Source of the DNA: Maribacter sp.
GTDB taxonomy: Bacteria; Bacteroidota; Bacteroidia; Flavobacteriales; Flavobacteriaceae
Length of the DNA: 64,000 nucleotides
Reading direction: 5' to 3'
NCBI GenBank assembly: GCA_002749285.1
Contig: PDPR01000012.1
Location: 62,001 to 126,000, forward strand
Shown: one piece after another, positions 1 to 8,688 of the stretch
Position numbering within the stretch: position 1 is the stretch's first letter
Layout of the letters: each line of letters opens with the position of its first letter
Program-made: the position numbers and the translations under genes
Notes under the pieces: model-generated
Database searches by the model: none
The model's input: the letters and a program-made list of their open reading frames with translations, nothing else
What the model was told of the DNA's origin: nothing

Positions 1-303
1 CACATTATCATATAACCGCACTGTGAAACTGCCCAAGCTGGTCGAGATCCTTACCTTATCATCTTTAAGGGTCTTATTGTAGTTGTAAAAGAAATCTATG
101 GCATTTTCCTCCGTCAACACAAAAGGTTCCCCCTCCTTCTCCTCGGGTGCTTCCCCTTGTTGTTGTTCCTCCCCGACCGTTACCGTGTCTTTTGCAACAA
201 TGGTCTGTTCCCCATTGGATTCGGCTGGGTCGGGCTTCCCCTTACAGCCAACTAAAAATATAAATAGTAATATTGTAGTGTAATTTTTTTTCTTGGATAT
301 CAT
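1..303 (-). CDS. Lipoprotein cyclophilin-type peptidyl-prolyl isomerase, N-terminal part (cut by window edge)
   Basis: Reading leftwards from an ATG at 303, the frame gives a lysine-rich start, a hydrophobic stretch and a lipobox LVGC, then a Glu/Gln-rich linker and, just before the window edge, VRISTSLGSFTVRLYDN. That last piece matches the first beta strand of cyclophilin domains (the xxTSxGxxxxxLyxxxxP pattern). The protein is therefore likely a membrane-anchored periplasmic prolyl isomerase that helps outer-membrane or secreted proteins fold. Only about 100 residues are present, so the catalytic core is outside the window. Its ATG overlaps the ATG of the divergent Nudix gene on a single CATG, so there is no room for a promoter between the two genes. 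The family call rests on a short segment. Confidence 0.7.
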   Translation of the reverse strand, partial: MISKKKNYTTILLFIFLVGCKGKPDPAESNGEQTIVAKDTVTVGEEQQQGEAPEEKEGEPFVLTEENAIDFFYNYNKTLKDDKVRISTSLGSFTVRLYDNV

Positions 304-943
304 GGATTTTGAAGATTTTGGCTTACGGGTTTCAAAAATAAAAAATCTGCCCTTACCGGGTAGTGCTTCCCACAATAAAATGGTACCCTTGATACGATTA
401 AAGCAGTTAGAGGCCGGTCGAACCCTAAAAAAGAACCCTAGGAAGGCTGGGGTCCTGGCCCTTTTTTACCCCAATGGGCAAAGCATGACCAATTTGCTTT
501 TGATATTGCGCAAAACCTATGAGGGGGTACATTCCAATCAAATAGGGTTTCCTGGGGGCAAGCAGGAGAAGGAAGACTTGGATATCATGCATACGGCATT
601 GCGAGAGACCCATGAAGAGGTTGGTGTGCCTCCCGAACGTGTCTCCATAGTCCGGCCATTGAGTGAAATCTATATCCCGGCCAGTAATTTTGAGGTTAAG
701 CCGTTTATGGGGCTCATGGAGAGTCCTGTCCCTTTTGTGCCCCAGAAATCCGAAGTGGAAAGGTTGATTGAGGTATCTCTTGCTGATTTTATGGATGATT
801 CCAATGTTTCCACACAACATTTGTCGACTTCATATGTGGAAAATATGGAAGTACCTGCCTTTAAATTAAATGGTTATACGGTTTGGGGGGCAACGGCCAT
901 GATGTTAAATGAGATCAAAGAACTTTTGAAGCAGGTTTTATAA
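302..943 (+). CDS. Nudix hydrolase, CoA pyrophosphatase-like (NudL/YeaB type)
   Basis: A 213-residue protein with a full Nudix box: GGKQEKEDLDIMHTALRE followed by THEEVGV, fitting G-x5-E-x7-REUxEExGU. Just upstream, LLLILRKTYEGVHSNQIGFP fits the extra UPF0035 motif (LLxxR...GxxxFPGG) that marks CoA pyrophosphatases, which split CoA and its thioesters to 3',5'-ADP and 4'-phosphopantetheine. Catalytic glutamates are the REUxEE pair. Two ATGs are available (293 and 302). I chose 302 because the second Met begins a sequence that aligns with the usual flavobacterial N-terminus (MxFxxF...PLPGxxxHxKM). The next gene, an acyltransferase, follows after 24 bp, so the two are probably cotranscribed. Confidence 0.88.
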   Translation: MDFEDFGLRVSKIKNLPLPGSASHNKMVPLIRLKQLEAGRTLKKNPRKAGVLALFYPNGQSMTNLLLILRKTYEGVHSNQIGFPGGKQEKEDLDIMHTALRETHEEVGVPPERVSIVRPLSEIYIPASNFEVKPFMGLMESPVPFVPQKSEVERLIEVSLADFMDDSNVSTQHLSTSYVENMEVPAFKLNGYTVWGATAMMLNEIKELLKQVL

Positions 944-967
944 TGCTTATTTCGTAATTTTGTCCCT

Positions 968-1783
968 ATGGGTATATTCAAAAGAAATCCTTTTGGTCAC
1001 ATTCTTTTCATTAAAAGATGGTTAATCCGTATTTTGGGTGTATTCTCCCATCAACGTTATAAAGGTTTCAACACTTTGGAGATAGAGGGTTCTGCAATAA
1101 TCCGGAGCCTGCCCGATACAAATGTGCTTTTTGTCAGTAACCACCAGACATATTTCGCCGATGTCGTTGCCATGTTCCATGTGTTCAACGCCAGTTTAAA
1201 TGGCAGGAACAATACCTTAAAGAATGTAGGTTACCTGTGGAACCCGAAATTGAACGTTTATTATGTGGCGGCAGCGGAGACCATGAAAAAAAGCCTGTTA
1301 ACGAAGATTTTCGCCTATGCGGGATCTATAAGCGTAGAGCGTACCTGGAGGGCCGGGGGCAAGGATGTGAACCGGCAAGTGAAGATGAGCGATATCTCCA
1401 ATATTGGGAAAGCACTGGGTGACGGCTGGGTCATTACTTTCCCCCAAGGGACTACAACACCTTGGAAACCACTGCGGAAAGGTACTGCCCATATCATTAA
1501 AAAATACAGACCGATAGTCGTACCTGTGGTTATTGATGGTTTTAGGCGATCTTTTGATAAGAAAGGACTAAGGATCAAGAAAAAGGGCATTCTTCAGCAT
1601 ATGATCATTAAAGAGCCTTTGGATATCGATTATGAGAACGAATCCTTTGATTCGATCATAGAGAAGCTCGAATACGCCATAGAGCAACACCCATCATTCC
1701 TAAAAGTGATTTCCCAAAAGGACCTTATGGACATGGAAGAAGAGAATGAGCTTCGTAGGTTTCGAAATAGCAAGAAAATCTAG
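968..1783 (+). CDS. Lysophospholipid acyltransferase family protein (PlsC-like)
   Basis: A 271-residue protein with an acyltransferase fold: VLFVSNHQTYFADV is block I and TFPQGTTTPW is the block III equivalent of FPEGTRS. The family moves an acyl chain from acyl-ACP or acyl-CoA to lysophosphatidate or a related lysolipid at the inner membrane. Block I normally reads NHx4D, but here five residues separate His and Asp (HQTYFAD), an unusual spacing. The gene follows the Nudix gene by 24 bp. It ends tail to tail with the next gene, the two stop codons sharing the palindrome CTAG at 1780-1783. The substrate is not predictable from sequence. Confidence 0.82.
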   Translation: MGIFKRNPFGHILFIKRWLIRILGVFSHQRYKGFNTLEIEGSAIIRSLPDTNVLFVSNHQTYFADVVAMFHVFNASLNGRNNTLKNVGYLWNPKLNVYYVAAAETMKKSLLTKIFAYAGSISVERTWRAGGKDVNRQVKMSDISNIGKALGDGWVITFPQGTTTPWKPLRKGTAHIIKKYRPIVVPVVIDGFRRSFDKKGLRIKKKGILQHMIIKEPLDIDYENESFDSIIEKLEYAIEQHPSFLKVISQKDLMDMEEENELRRFRNSKKI

Positions 1784-2430
1784 ACCTCCAATTGTCCTAG
1801 CTCGGTGTAGTTTTTTTTAAGTTTTCTCAATAGTAGGCCGTAGAGCAAAAAGTAGATTCCGCCCATAACAGCTGTTGACACAATACCCATAATCCCTATG
1901 GCGATTATTATGTTTGTTTTTATCTTCTCGGCCGAGAGGGTATCGGCTTTACTCTGGAGTCCACTGAATACCGAAAAAACATCATCGTTCAAATAAACCC
2001 CGATACATACAATGATTATGGTGACCATGATCATGGACAAGGAGTAAATGATATAATATTTCACGGTTTTTCGGGTTTTGATGATTTTCCCCATTAGGCT
2101 CTTGGCGTTATCAAGGACCGATATTTCCTTATATCGACGATAGAACTGGAAAATAAAATAAAATGCCATGCCATATGAAAATAGGTAGGTCGCCATGATA
2201 CTGTTATGTAATCCCAGTTTATCATATATCCCGATGCTTTTATTGAAGGAGGGGATGAGATATAATAAATGGGGCAGTGTAAATTCCAGGATACTGATGA
2301 TCAAAATCCATCGTACGATAGAGGAAGATTTCTTCCAGATCATATTATGGATTTCGTTGAAGGACAATTTAGGAAGGTGTTCCCCCTTTTTTTGCCAGTC
2401 CTTTTTTAATAAATCGAGTTCGTCAATCAT
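1780..2430 (-). CDS. Four-helix membrane protein encoded after an ECF sigma factor
   Basis: A 216-residue protein of unrecognised family. The first 37 residues are soluble and charged (LDLLKKDWQKKGEHLPKLSF). Four hydrophobic segments follow at roughly 38-63, 79-98, 123-148 and 172-202. It starts 10 bp after the stop of the ECF sigma gene, so the two are one operon. That position is where a membrane-bound anti-sigma factor is usually found. The soluble N-terminus could bind the sigma factor, but no zinc-binding anti-sigma (HxxxCxxC) or FecR motif is visible. The anti-sigma role is inference from position only. Confidence 0.6.
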   Translation of the reverse strand: MIDELDLLKKDWQKKGEHLPKLSFNEIHNMIWKKSSSIVRWILIISILEFTLPHLLYLIPSFNKSIGIYDKLGLHNSIMATYLFSYGMAFYFIFQFYRRYKEISVLDNAKSLMGKIIKTRKTVKYYIIYSLSMIMVTIIIVCIGVYLNDDVFSVFSGLQSKADTLSAEKIKTNIIIAIGIMGIVSTAVMGGIYFLLYGLLLRKLKKNYTELGQLEV

Positions 2431-2440
2431 ATATTTATTA

Positions 2441-2935
2441 TCATGGATTCAATATAGCTCTTAATTTCCTTTTTATCCGGTTCATCTTCACTCTTGCATT
2501 TACTTCGGTGATGCCCAGTGTTTCTGCAATTTCCCGATAACCCTTGTCTTCCAGGTATAGAAAAACCAATGCTTTTTCTATATCTCCCAACTGCTTTACG
2601 GCGGCATACATGAGTTTCAGTTGTTCTTCCTCCTGGGGGTTATACTCATTGGCAGTGATCTTGTAGATGACCGAGTCATAATCCTGTGTCTGTATGCTTC
2701 GTTTGGATTTTCGGTACAGTGTGATCGCCGTATTCAGTGCGACCCGGTACATCCAAGTGCTGAATTTTGATTCTCCCCGGAATTTTGGGTATGCCTTCCA
2801 TAGCTGTATCGTTATTTCTTGGAATAGATCATTATGGGAGTGCCTGTCATTGGTGTACAGGGCACAGACCTTATGGACAATATTCTGATTGTCCCCAAGT
2901 TCCGTCACAAATTGATGCTCCAGTTCTTTATTCAC
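2441..2935 (-). CDS. RNA polymerase sigma-70 factor, ECF type
   Basis: A 164-residue two-domain ECF sigma factor. Region 2 covers about residues 10-80: LFQEITIQLWKAYPKFRGES is region 2.2 and FSTWMYRVALNTAITLYRK is 2.3-2.4. Region 4 covers 105-160, with YLEDKGYREIAETLGITEVN as the helix-turn-helix for the -35 element. It should direct RNA polymerase to a small regulon on an envelope signal. It heads an operon with a four-helix membrane protein 10 bp downstream. A TGTAACATT element 47 bp upstream of the start is shared with the second ECF gene of this window and is a good candidate autoregulatory promoter. Confidence 0.93.
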   Translation of the reverse strand: MNKELEHQFVTELGDNQNIVHKVCALYTNDRHSHNDLFQEITIQLWKAYPKFRGESKFSTWMYRVALNTAITLYRKSKRSIQTQDYDSVIYKITANEYNPQEEEQLKLMYAAVKQLGDIEKALVFLYLEDKGYREIAETLGITEVNARVKMNRIKRKLRAILNP

Positions 2936-2958
2936 GCCTTAGTTTGGTGGTTGTTGTT

Positions 2959-2990
2959 TAATAAGTAGTATGTTTTGTAAAAATGTTACA
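2959..2990 (-). promoter_or_regulatory. Candidate ECF-dependent autoregulatory promoter
   Basis: On the minus strand TGTAACATT (2982-2990) is followed after 13 bp by C-nn-CTTATTA. The same TGTAACATT with a C-nn-CTATTA at matching spacing lies ahead of the other ECF sigma operon (26639-26669). An AAC-containing -35 box at fixed distance from the start codon is typical of ECF promoters. Assignment to its own sigma factor is inference. Confidence 0.5.
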
Positions 2991-3058
2991 CTTTGGTCCA
3001 AGAAACAATTTTTATTCAAAAGTCCAAGGCCGATCCAATCAAAAAAATAATAAAACGA

Positions 3059-3955
3059 TTATTTTCTTGGATGGTACTTGTCCATAACCTTGGTCAAATG
3101 GGAGCGGTCTACATGTACATACACTTCAGTGGTCGTAATGCTCTCATGGCCCAGCATTTGCTGAATGGCCCTAAGGTCGGCCCCGTTTTTCAATAAATGG
3201 GTGGCAAAGGAATGTCGAAAAGTATGTGGACTTATGCTTTTGCCCAGTTCGATCTTGGTAGCAAGTTGTTTTATGATCGTAAAGATCATGGCGCGGGTAA
3301 GTTGCCTGCCCCTACGGTTCAGGAATAGGATATCTTCAAATCCTTTTTGTATGGTCTGGTGTGCCCGTATCCCGTTCCTGTATATATTGATGTATTTTTT
3401 GTTAAAATCGCTAATGGGTACAAAGCGTTGTTTATCCCCTTTGCCCGTTACCTTTATAAAGCCCTCCCCAAGGAACAGGTCCGATATGCGTAGGTTTACG
3501 AGTTCCGACACCCGCAGTCCACAACCATATAAGGTCTCTAGCATAGCGCGGTTACGTTCACCCTCTGGTTTTGAGAGGTCAATGGCACCGATAATCTTAT
3601 CGATTTCATCCTCGGATAGGGTGTCGGGTAATTTCCTTCCGATCTTGGGGGATTCTAGCAGGTCCATAGGGTTGTCCGTACGGTAATCCTCAAAGTTCAG
3701 ATAATTGAAAAAACTCTTCAAACCCGAGATGATACGGGCCTGTGACCGTGGGTTGACAGCCTTTGCGATTTCATGGATAAAACGTTGTATGGTTTCCTTG
3801 TCGATTTGTAAGGGGTTTACAGTAAGGGAATTGGCCTCAAGAAAACCGATTAGTTTTGCAACATCCAGAAGGTAGTTCTCAATGGAATTTACAGACAGGC
3901 CACGCTCAAGCTTGAGGTAGTGCCCGTAATCTTCCAAGGCCTGTTTCCATTTCAT
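3059..3955 (-). CDS. xerD: Site-specific tyrosine recombinase XerD
   Basis: A 298-residue tyrosine recombinase of the usual Xer length. Residues 1-90 form the SAM-like core-binding domain. The catalytic domain carries all expected residues: Arg148 (CGLRVSEL), Lys172 (VTGKGDKQR), His244 and Arg247 (PHTFRHSFATHLL), His270 (LGHES) and the nucleophile Tyr279 (TTTEVYVHV). With its XerC partner it resolves chromosome dimers at dif near the terminus. It is divergent to aroQ, a pairing common in Flavobacteriaceae that supports the housekeeping Xer role over a phage integrase. The 693-bp spacer between the two genes is unusually long. Confidence 0.93.
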   Translation of the reverse strand: MKWKQALEDYGHYLKLERGLSVNSIENYLLDVAKLIGFLEANSLTVNPLQIDKETIQRFIHEIAKAVNPRSQARIISGLKSFFNYLNFEDYRTDNPMDLLESPKIGRKLPDTLSEDEIDKIIGAIDLSKPEGERNRAMLETLYGCGLRVSELVNLRISDLFLGEGFIKVTGKGDKQRFVPISDFNKKYINIYRNGIRAHQTIQKGFEDILFLNRRGRQLTRAMIFTIIKQLATKIELGKSISPHTFRHSFATHLLKNGADLRAIQQMLGHESITTTEVYVHVDRSHLTKVMDKYHPRK

Positions 3956-4082
3956 GATACAAAGATTCGATTTATATGGGTCAAACGATTACAAAGACCT
4001 GAAAAATAATATTATACAACAAGAACTAGTCGAATAATCCAGATCGATCCATGTTCGCACCACAAAAATAAAAAAATCAATT

Positions 4083-4169
4083 GTGACAAAAGTAGTAGTA
4101 GTGGTTTTGGCACTAATTGAATCTTTGATGAACGCCCAAGATGAATATCCATACCAGGGGCCAATTTAG
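4083..4169 (+). pseudogene. Vestigial secreted-protein N-terminus
   Basis: GTG at 4083 opens 28 codons reading VTKVVVVVLALIESLMNAQD followed by EYPYQGPI and a stop. A hydrophobic core, a signal-peptidase-like NAQ, and a YPYQ-P start resemble the beginning of exported glycosidases (for example GH3 enzymes often start with YPYQ/YPFQNP). Nothing downstream continues the homology. I treat it as a possible fossil. The family link is a guess. Confidence 0.2.
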
Positions 4170-4487
4170 GATCCGCATTGCAAGTTGTTGTGGCCTTTAT
4201 GTTTTAAGATAGACACCGGTCTTATTTTCCTTTTTCCTGACAGGGGATTTCCGACCTTGGTGGTTCGGTATCGGCCATATGTGCCATCCGAAACGATCGA
4301 TGTGGATATTACCGTGGGCTTTATCCATGGTTTTCGTAAAGTTTCGGTTCAAGGGTGTTGGGTCCGATTCTCCCGACATGCGGTTTTGCCTTGTCCACTT
4401 CGGCACATATGGGTTCCCACTATTACCCTATAGGGCGGGAGGCATATCTCAACTGTAATAATGCACCGGTAGGTGTAAGACTTTAAG

Positions 4488-4511
4488 GGAAGCGTTGTGC
4501 TTCCTTTTTTT
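4488..4511 (+). terminator. Intrinsic terminator upstream of aroQ
   Basis: GGAAGC (4488-4493), loop gttgt, GCTTCC (4499-4504) and a run of seven T. On the plus strand there is no intact gene upstream, so it either ends a decayed gene or acts as an attenuator for aroQ. Confidence 0.6.
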
Positions 4512-4648
4512 ATTTCCTATAAATCGATACATTTATGCGGTCAAAGCCGAAGTGGGTTTCTGAAAACACCCACCAAGGCGGTTGTACCCTAATGTGAAAA
4601 AAGTGGGAACCCTACATAGCAGGCCATCAATACATAAAACCAAAAATA

Positions 4649-5062
4649 ATGAGATTACTGATTATCAACGGACCCAATTTGAACCTTTTGGGCAAACGTG
4701 AACCCGAAGTATATGGGAGCACTACTTTTGAGGAGTATTTTGGTCAGTTGCAGGCCAAGTTCAAAACGGTGGGGCTGGAGTATTACCAATCGAATATTGA
4801 GGGGGAACTTATAGATAAGATCCAGGAAGTGGGGTTTTCGTATGATGGGATCATTCTAAATGCCGGGGCCTATACCCATACTTCAATCGCTATTGGTGAT
4901 GCTATCCGTGGTATTACCACCCCGGTAATCGAGGTGCATATCTCAAATACGTTCGGGCGGGAAGATTTTCGCCATGTTTCTTATATTTCGCCAGTGGCAA
5001 AGGGTGTTGTTTTAGGGTTTGGCTTACGGGGTTATGATTTGGCCATACAGAGTTTTTTGTGA
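4649..5062 (+). CDS. aroQ: 3-dehydroquinate dehydratase, type II
   Basis: A 137-residue type II dehydroquinase, the usual compact length. It catalyses anti-elimination of water from 3-dehydroquinate in the shikimate pathway and works as a dodecamer. Signatures in order: NGPNLNLLGKREPEVYG with the catalytic Tyr (mobile lid), YQSNIEGELID, LNAGAYTHTS, and VHISNTFGREDFRH with the catalytic His. It is divergent from xerD and is transcribed alone. The next gene on the same strand lies 485 bp away. Confidence 0.97.
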   Translation: MRLLIINGPNLNLLGKREPEVYGSTTFEEYFGQLQAKFKTVGLEYYQSNIEGELIDKIQEVGFSYDGIILNAGAYTHTSIAIGDAIRGITTPVIEVHISNTFGREDFRHVSYISPVAKGVVLGFGLRGYDLAIQSFL

Positions 5063-5544
5063 GGAAGTAAGGGGTGTCTTCAATTACATTGTTCTGTGGG
5101 ACCATCGTTCAGTGACCAGATTGGTTCGTGCACCCTTTTTAAGGGGGCTATGTTGTTTTTGGGAAATGGATTATATTGGTCGCCCAATGCTTTTGTCGTT
5201 GTGGAAATCCTTTCAGAATATTATGGGCAAGTGTACTTGCCCCCCTAATAGTTGTCCAGATGTAGGGATGATCCTTGTTTTAGACAATAATAAGTTCTAC
5301 GCCCAATTCGGTTATGGAGGTTCCGGAAGCAATAATACGGTCATGGGTCTCTAAAGCGGTGGTGGCTATCGCGATCTTGTTTTTTCCTTAGTGTGTATCT
5401 TCCTTTTTATATTCACAGGATTCCCGGTGATATATGTATTTACGGGAATGGCTTTCCCATGTGGCCTGAACAATAATTCCATGCTCTTGTTTTGTCATAT
5501 ATTTGTGTTGTACTTTAAAAGTTACATCAAGACAAAATCAAGGA
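5063..5544. other. Spacer between aroQ and glpD
   Basis: No gene is supported here. A compact hairpin GGGCAAG-tgta-CTTGCCC lies at 5225-5242 without a T run, so it may be an operator or an RNA element rather than a terminator. TATATTTG at 5498-5505 fits the Bacteroidota -7 element and could serve the glp operon. I saw no -33 partner. Confidence 0.4.
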
Positions 5545-5547
5545 ATG

Positions 5548-7107
5548 ATGAACAGAAAAGCAATGACCAGTAGGTTGAAAGAGGAATCCGAAACGTACGA
5601 TTTCATAGTTATAGGAGGTGGTTCAACAGGTATAGGCATTGCACTTGAGGCATCTGCGAGAGGGTACTCTGTCGTTTTGTTAGAGAAATCCGATTTTACA
5701 AAATCCACATCAAGTAAGGCGACAAAATTGCTGCATGGTGGTGTAAGGTATTTGGCCCAAGGTGATATAGGTTTGGTGCGGGAAGCGGTTGTCGAAAGGG
5801 GCTTGATGCTGCAGAATGCCCCCCATATTACTAAGGTTCAATCATTTATTATTCCTACACATGGCTTGTACGATGAGATATTGTACACTGTTGGTTTGAC
5901 TTTCTATGACTTGTTGGCAGGAAAATTAAGCCTTGGGAAGTCTAGGCGTATTTCGAAGGCAAAGACCTTGAAACGCATTTCGCTGATCAATCCGGATAAG
6001 ATCTCAGCAGGTGTCGTTTATTATGATGGTCAATTCGATGATTCACGTATGGCCATAAACGCTTTACAGAGTTCCGTTGAGATGGGGGCAGTCGTAGCCA
6101 ACTATTGTTCCGTTGGTAGTTTGGTCAAAGGTGCGGACGGGAAACTTACAGGTGTTAAGGTACATGATGAGGAAGGGGATGAATCATTCGAAATAAAAGG
6201 AAGGCAAATTGTGAATGCTACTGGAGTGTTCGCCGATGATATATTGCAAATGGATTCCCCAGGGGCCAAAAAAACCATTGCTCCCAGTCAAGGTGTCCAT
6301 TTAGTATTGGATAACTCCTTTTTGCCTGGTGACGATGCGATCACAATTCCTAAAACGGATGATGGTCGGGTCTTGTTTTTGGTGCCATGGCATAATAAGG
6401 TTATCGTCGGGACTACGGATACCCCTGTCGAAAAGGAATCATTGGAGCCTGTGGCCCTTGAGGAAGAGATAGGGTTTATTTTGAATACCGCAAGTAGGTA
6501 TTTGACAAAAAAACCTAAAAGAAGCGATGTGCTAAGTGTCTTTGCCGGTTTGCGTCCTTTGGCCGCTACAAATGGAAAAGTGAACAAAACGAAAGAGATT
6601 TCCCGAAGCCATAAGATATATACTTCCGAATCAGGACTATTGACTATCGTAGGCGGTAAATGGACTACTTTTAGAAAAATGGGCGAGGATTTGGTTGATA
6701 AGGCAGAAAAGAACAATAAATGGAGACATATTCCCACAAAGACCACCCATCTAAGGATACATGGCTACAAAGAGAATGTAAGTTATGATGATCCCCTGTA
6801 TTTCTACGGTAGTGATGAAGAACCGCTACTCAAGTTATCCAAACAAAACGGATGGAACAAATCCATAAGTGATTCTTTGGGTGTCATAGGGGTACAGGTA
6901 GTTTGGGCAATAAGAAATGAAATGGCCCGTACCGTGGAGGATTTTCTCGCCCGTAGGACCCGTTGCCAAATCCTGGACGCCAAGGAAAGTATTAGAATGG
7001 CACCTGAAGTAGCGAAGATCATGGCAGGGGAATTGGGAGAGGATAAAGATTGGCAGACCAAACAAGTAGCGGATTACACAGCAGTAACCTCTAACTATAT
7101 TCTATAA
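5548..7107 (+). CDS. glpD: Glycerol-3-phosphate dehydrogenase, FAD-dependent
   Basis: A 519-residue protein with an N-terminal FAD dinucleotide-binding motif (FIVIGGGSTGIGIALEASAR) and the GlpD signature segment around SSKATKLLHGGVRYL. Further blocks include GTTDTP and a C-terminal helical domain after about residue 370. It oxidises sn-glycerol 3-phosphate to dihydroxyacetone phosphate at the inner membrane and passes electrons to quinone. Two adjacent ATGs (5545 and 5548) start the natural N-terminus. An upstream ATG at 5503 would add 15 residues that do not fit the family. It is the first gene of a glpD-glpK-glpF operon, with 53 bp to glpK. Confidence 0.95.
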   Translation: MNRKAMTSRLKEESETYDFIVIGGGSTGIGIALEASARGYSVVLLEKSDFTKSTSSKATKLLHGGVRYLAQGDIGLVREAVVERGLMLQNAPHITKVQSFIIPTHGLYDEILYTVGLTFYDLLAGKLSLGKSRRISKAKTLKRISLINPDKISAGVVYYDGQFDDSRMAINALQSSVEMGAVVANYCSVGSLVKGADGKLTGVKVHDEEGDESFEIKGRQIVNATGVFADDILQMDSPGAKKTIAPSQGVHLVLDNSFLPGDDAITIPKTDDGRVLFLVPWHNKVIVGTTDTPVEKESLEPVALEEEIGFILNTASRYLTKKPKRSDVLSVFAGLRPLAATNGKVNKTKEISRSHKIYTSESGLLTIVGGKWTTFRKMGEDLVDKAEKNNKWRHIPTKTTHLRIHGYKENVSYDDPLYFYGSDEEPLLKLSKQNGWNKSISDSLGVIGVQVVWAIRNEMARTVEDFLARRTRCQILDAKESIRMAPEVAKIMAGELGEDKDWQTKQVADYTAVTSNYIL

Positions 7108-7160
7108 ACAGTAGTTTTGATTGTCCCTAGAAACAATTGAAATGACTTAATTAGTGAGAA

Positions 7161-8657
7161 ATGAAAGATAAACTGATTTTAGCGCTTGATCAAGGAACAA
7201 CGTCCTCCCGTGCGATTTTATTCGATCATGATGGGGAAATTGTAAAAGTTTCCCAGAAACCGTTTGAACAGATCTTCCCTAAACCAGGATGGGTAGAGCA
7301 TGCCCCCAATGAAATATGGTCTTCCCAAATATCGGTAGCTGCCGAGGTAGTTGCCCAACAAGGTATTTCCGGAGATGGTATTGCCGCTATAGGTATTACC
7401 AACCAAAGGGAAACTGTCATCGTTTGGGACCGTGAAACCAGTGAACCTATATATAACGCCATTGTCTGGCAAGATAGAAGAACATCAAGATATTGTGATG
7501 AATTAAAGGACGCCGGCCATATCGATATGATAAAAAAGAAAACAGGTTTGGTCATAGATGCCTATTTTTCCGCAACGAAACTAAAATGGATCCTTGATAA
7601 TGTAGAGGGGGCCAGGGAGAAAGCCGAAGCAGGAAAACTATGCTTTGGTACAGTAGATACATGGCTTATCTGGAAACTTACCCGGGGAAAAATGTTCATT
7701 ACGGATGTGTCCAATGCAAGTAGGACCATGTTGTTGAACATCCATACGTTGGAGTGGGATGAAGAACTATTGACATTGTTCAATATTCCAAGGGCCATCT
7801 TACCAGAAGTCAGGGAAAGTAGTGAAATCTACGGAAGTACGGCGACCACTTTGTTCTCAACCAAGATTCCGATTGCAGGTGTTGCAGGGGACCAACAGGC
7901 AGCCTTGTTTGGTCAAATGTGTACAAAACCGGGAATGGTTAAAAACACCTACGGAACAGGATGTTTCCTATTAATGAACACTGGGGAGGAAGCAGTGTAT
8001 TCCAAAAACAACCTATTGACAACCGTTGGTTGGAAAATCAATGGAAAAACAACCTATGCCTTGGAAGGAAGTGTCTTTGTCGGTGGGGCCGCTATCCAAT
8101 GGTTACGAGATGGGGTGAAAATGGTGAAAACAGCGCCGGGCATCAACTATTTGGCCGAGACGGTTGAAGATAATGGAGGGGTATATTTCGTACCTGCCCT
8201 AACAGGATTGGGGGCCCCTTACTGGGATCAATACGCCCGTGGCGCAATGCTTGGGGTTACCCGTGGTACTACCGATGCACATATTGCACGTGCAACATTG
8301 GAGGGTATAGCCTTTCAAGTGTACGATATCGTAAAAGCAATGGAGGCCGATGCAGGGAAAGAGAGTATTGAGCTTCGTGTCGATGGTGGCGCTGCTGCCA
8401 GTGACCTATTAATGCAGATCCAATCCGATCTGTTCCGATTTAAGATCATAAGACCTGAAACGTTGGAGACAACCGCAATGGGAGCTGCTTATTTGGCCGG
8501 TTTGGCGGTAGGTTACTGGGACAGTGTGGATGATATTCAGTCGCAATGGGTCATTGATAGGGAATTCCATCCAAAGACCCCTAAAGGGAAAGTGGACAGT
8601 ATGTTGCATTATTGGCATAAAGCCGTTGAATGTGCACAGCATTGGATTGAGGAATAA
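7161..8657 (+). CDS. glpK: Glycerol kinase
   Basis: A 498-residue FGGY-family sugar kinase of standard length. The N-terminal phosphate-binding motif [16 protein letters not shown] and the block [14 protein letters not shown] are typical of glycerol kinases. A C-terminal ATP-binding region contains [18 protein letters not shown]. It phosphorylates glycerol to sn-glycerol 3-phosphate, the substrate of GlpD encoded just upstream. GlpF, encoded 31 bp downstream, brings the glycerol in. The operon order D-K-F fits one catabolic unit. Confidence 0.97.
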   Translation: MKDKLILALDQGTTSSRAILFDHDGEIVKVSQKPFEQIFPKPGWVEHAPNEIWSSQISVAAEVVAQQGISGDGIAAIGITNQRETVIVWDRETSEPIYNAIVWQDRRTSRYCDELKDAGHIDMIKKKTGLVIDAYFSATKLKWILDNVEGAREKAEAGKLCFGTVDTWLIWKLTRGKMFITDVSNASRTMLLNIHTLEWDEELLTLFNIPRAILPEVRESSEIYGSTATTLFSTKIPIAGVAGDQQAALFGQMCTKPGMVKNTYGTGCFLLMNTGEEAVYSKNNLLTTVGWKINGKTTYALEGSVFVGGAAIQWLRDGVKMVKTAPGINYLAETVEDNGGVYFVPALTGLGAPYWDQYARGAMLGVTRGTTDAHIARATLEGIAFQVYDIVKAMEADAGKESIELRVDGGAAASDLLMQIQSDLFRFKIIRPETLETTAMGAAYLAGLAVGYWDSVDDIQSQWVIDREFHPKTPKGKVDSMLHYWHKAVECAQHWIEE

Positions 8658-8688
8658 ACACTGGTTAATAATTATAAAATAGAAGAAC

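Larger units (their letters stand above)
3956..4648. other. Long structured spacer between xerD and aroQ
   Basis: No convincing full gene is present. The stretch holds a 29-codon fragment (4083-4169), an intrinsic terminator (4488-4511) with no recognisable gene ahead of it, and two perfect inverted repeats whose arms interleave. CCACTTCGGC (4395-4404) pairs with GCCGAAGTGG (4546-4555), and GGGTTCCCACT (4411-4421) pairs with AGTGGGAACCC (4602-4612). The arms lie on either side of the terminator. A short hairpin GTGGGT/ACCCAC sits at 4552-4573. This could be a decayed gene with leftover signals or a structured leader of aroQ. Confidence 0.5.

Noticed and set aside
3059..3955. Phage or island integrase
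   Set aside because: Length, motif set and pairing with aroQ fit chromosomal XerD, and no tRNA or phage genes are adjacent.
4185..4433. 82-codon plus and 69-codon minus frames in the xerD-aroQ spacer
   Set aside because: Neither resembles a known protein, and the stretch is dominated by inverted repeats and a terminator.
5391..5573. 60-codon frame ahead of glpD
   Set aside because: It overlaps the glpD start in another frame, is Phe/Cys-rich and has no support beyond being open.
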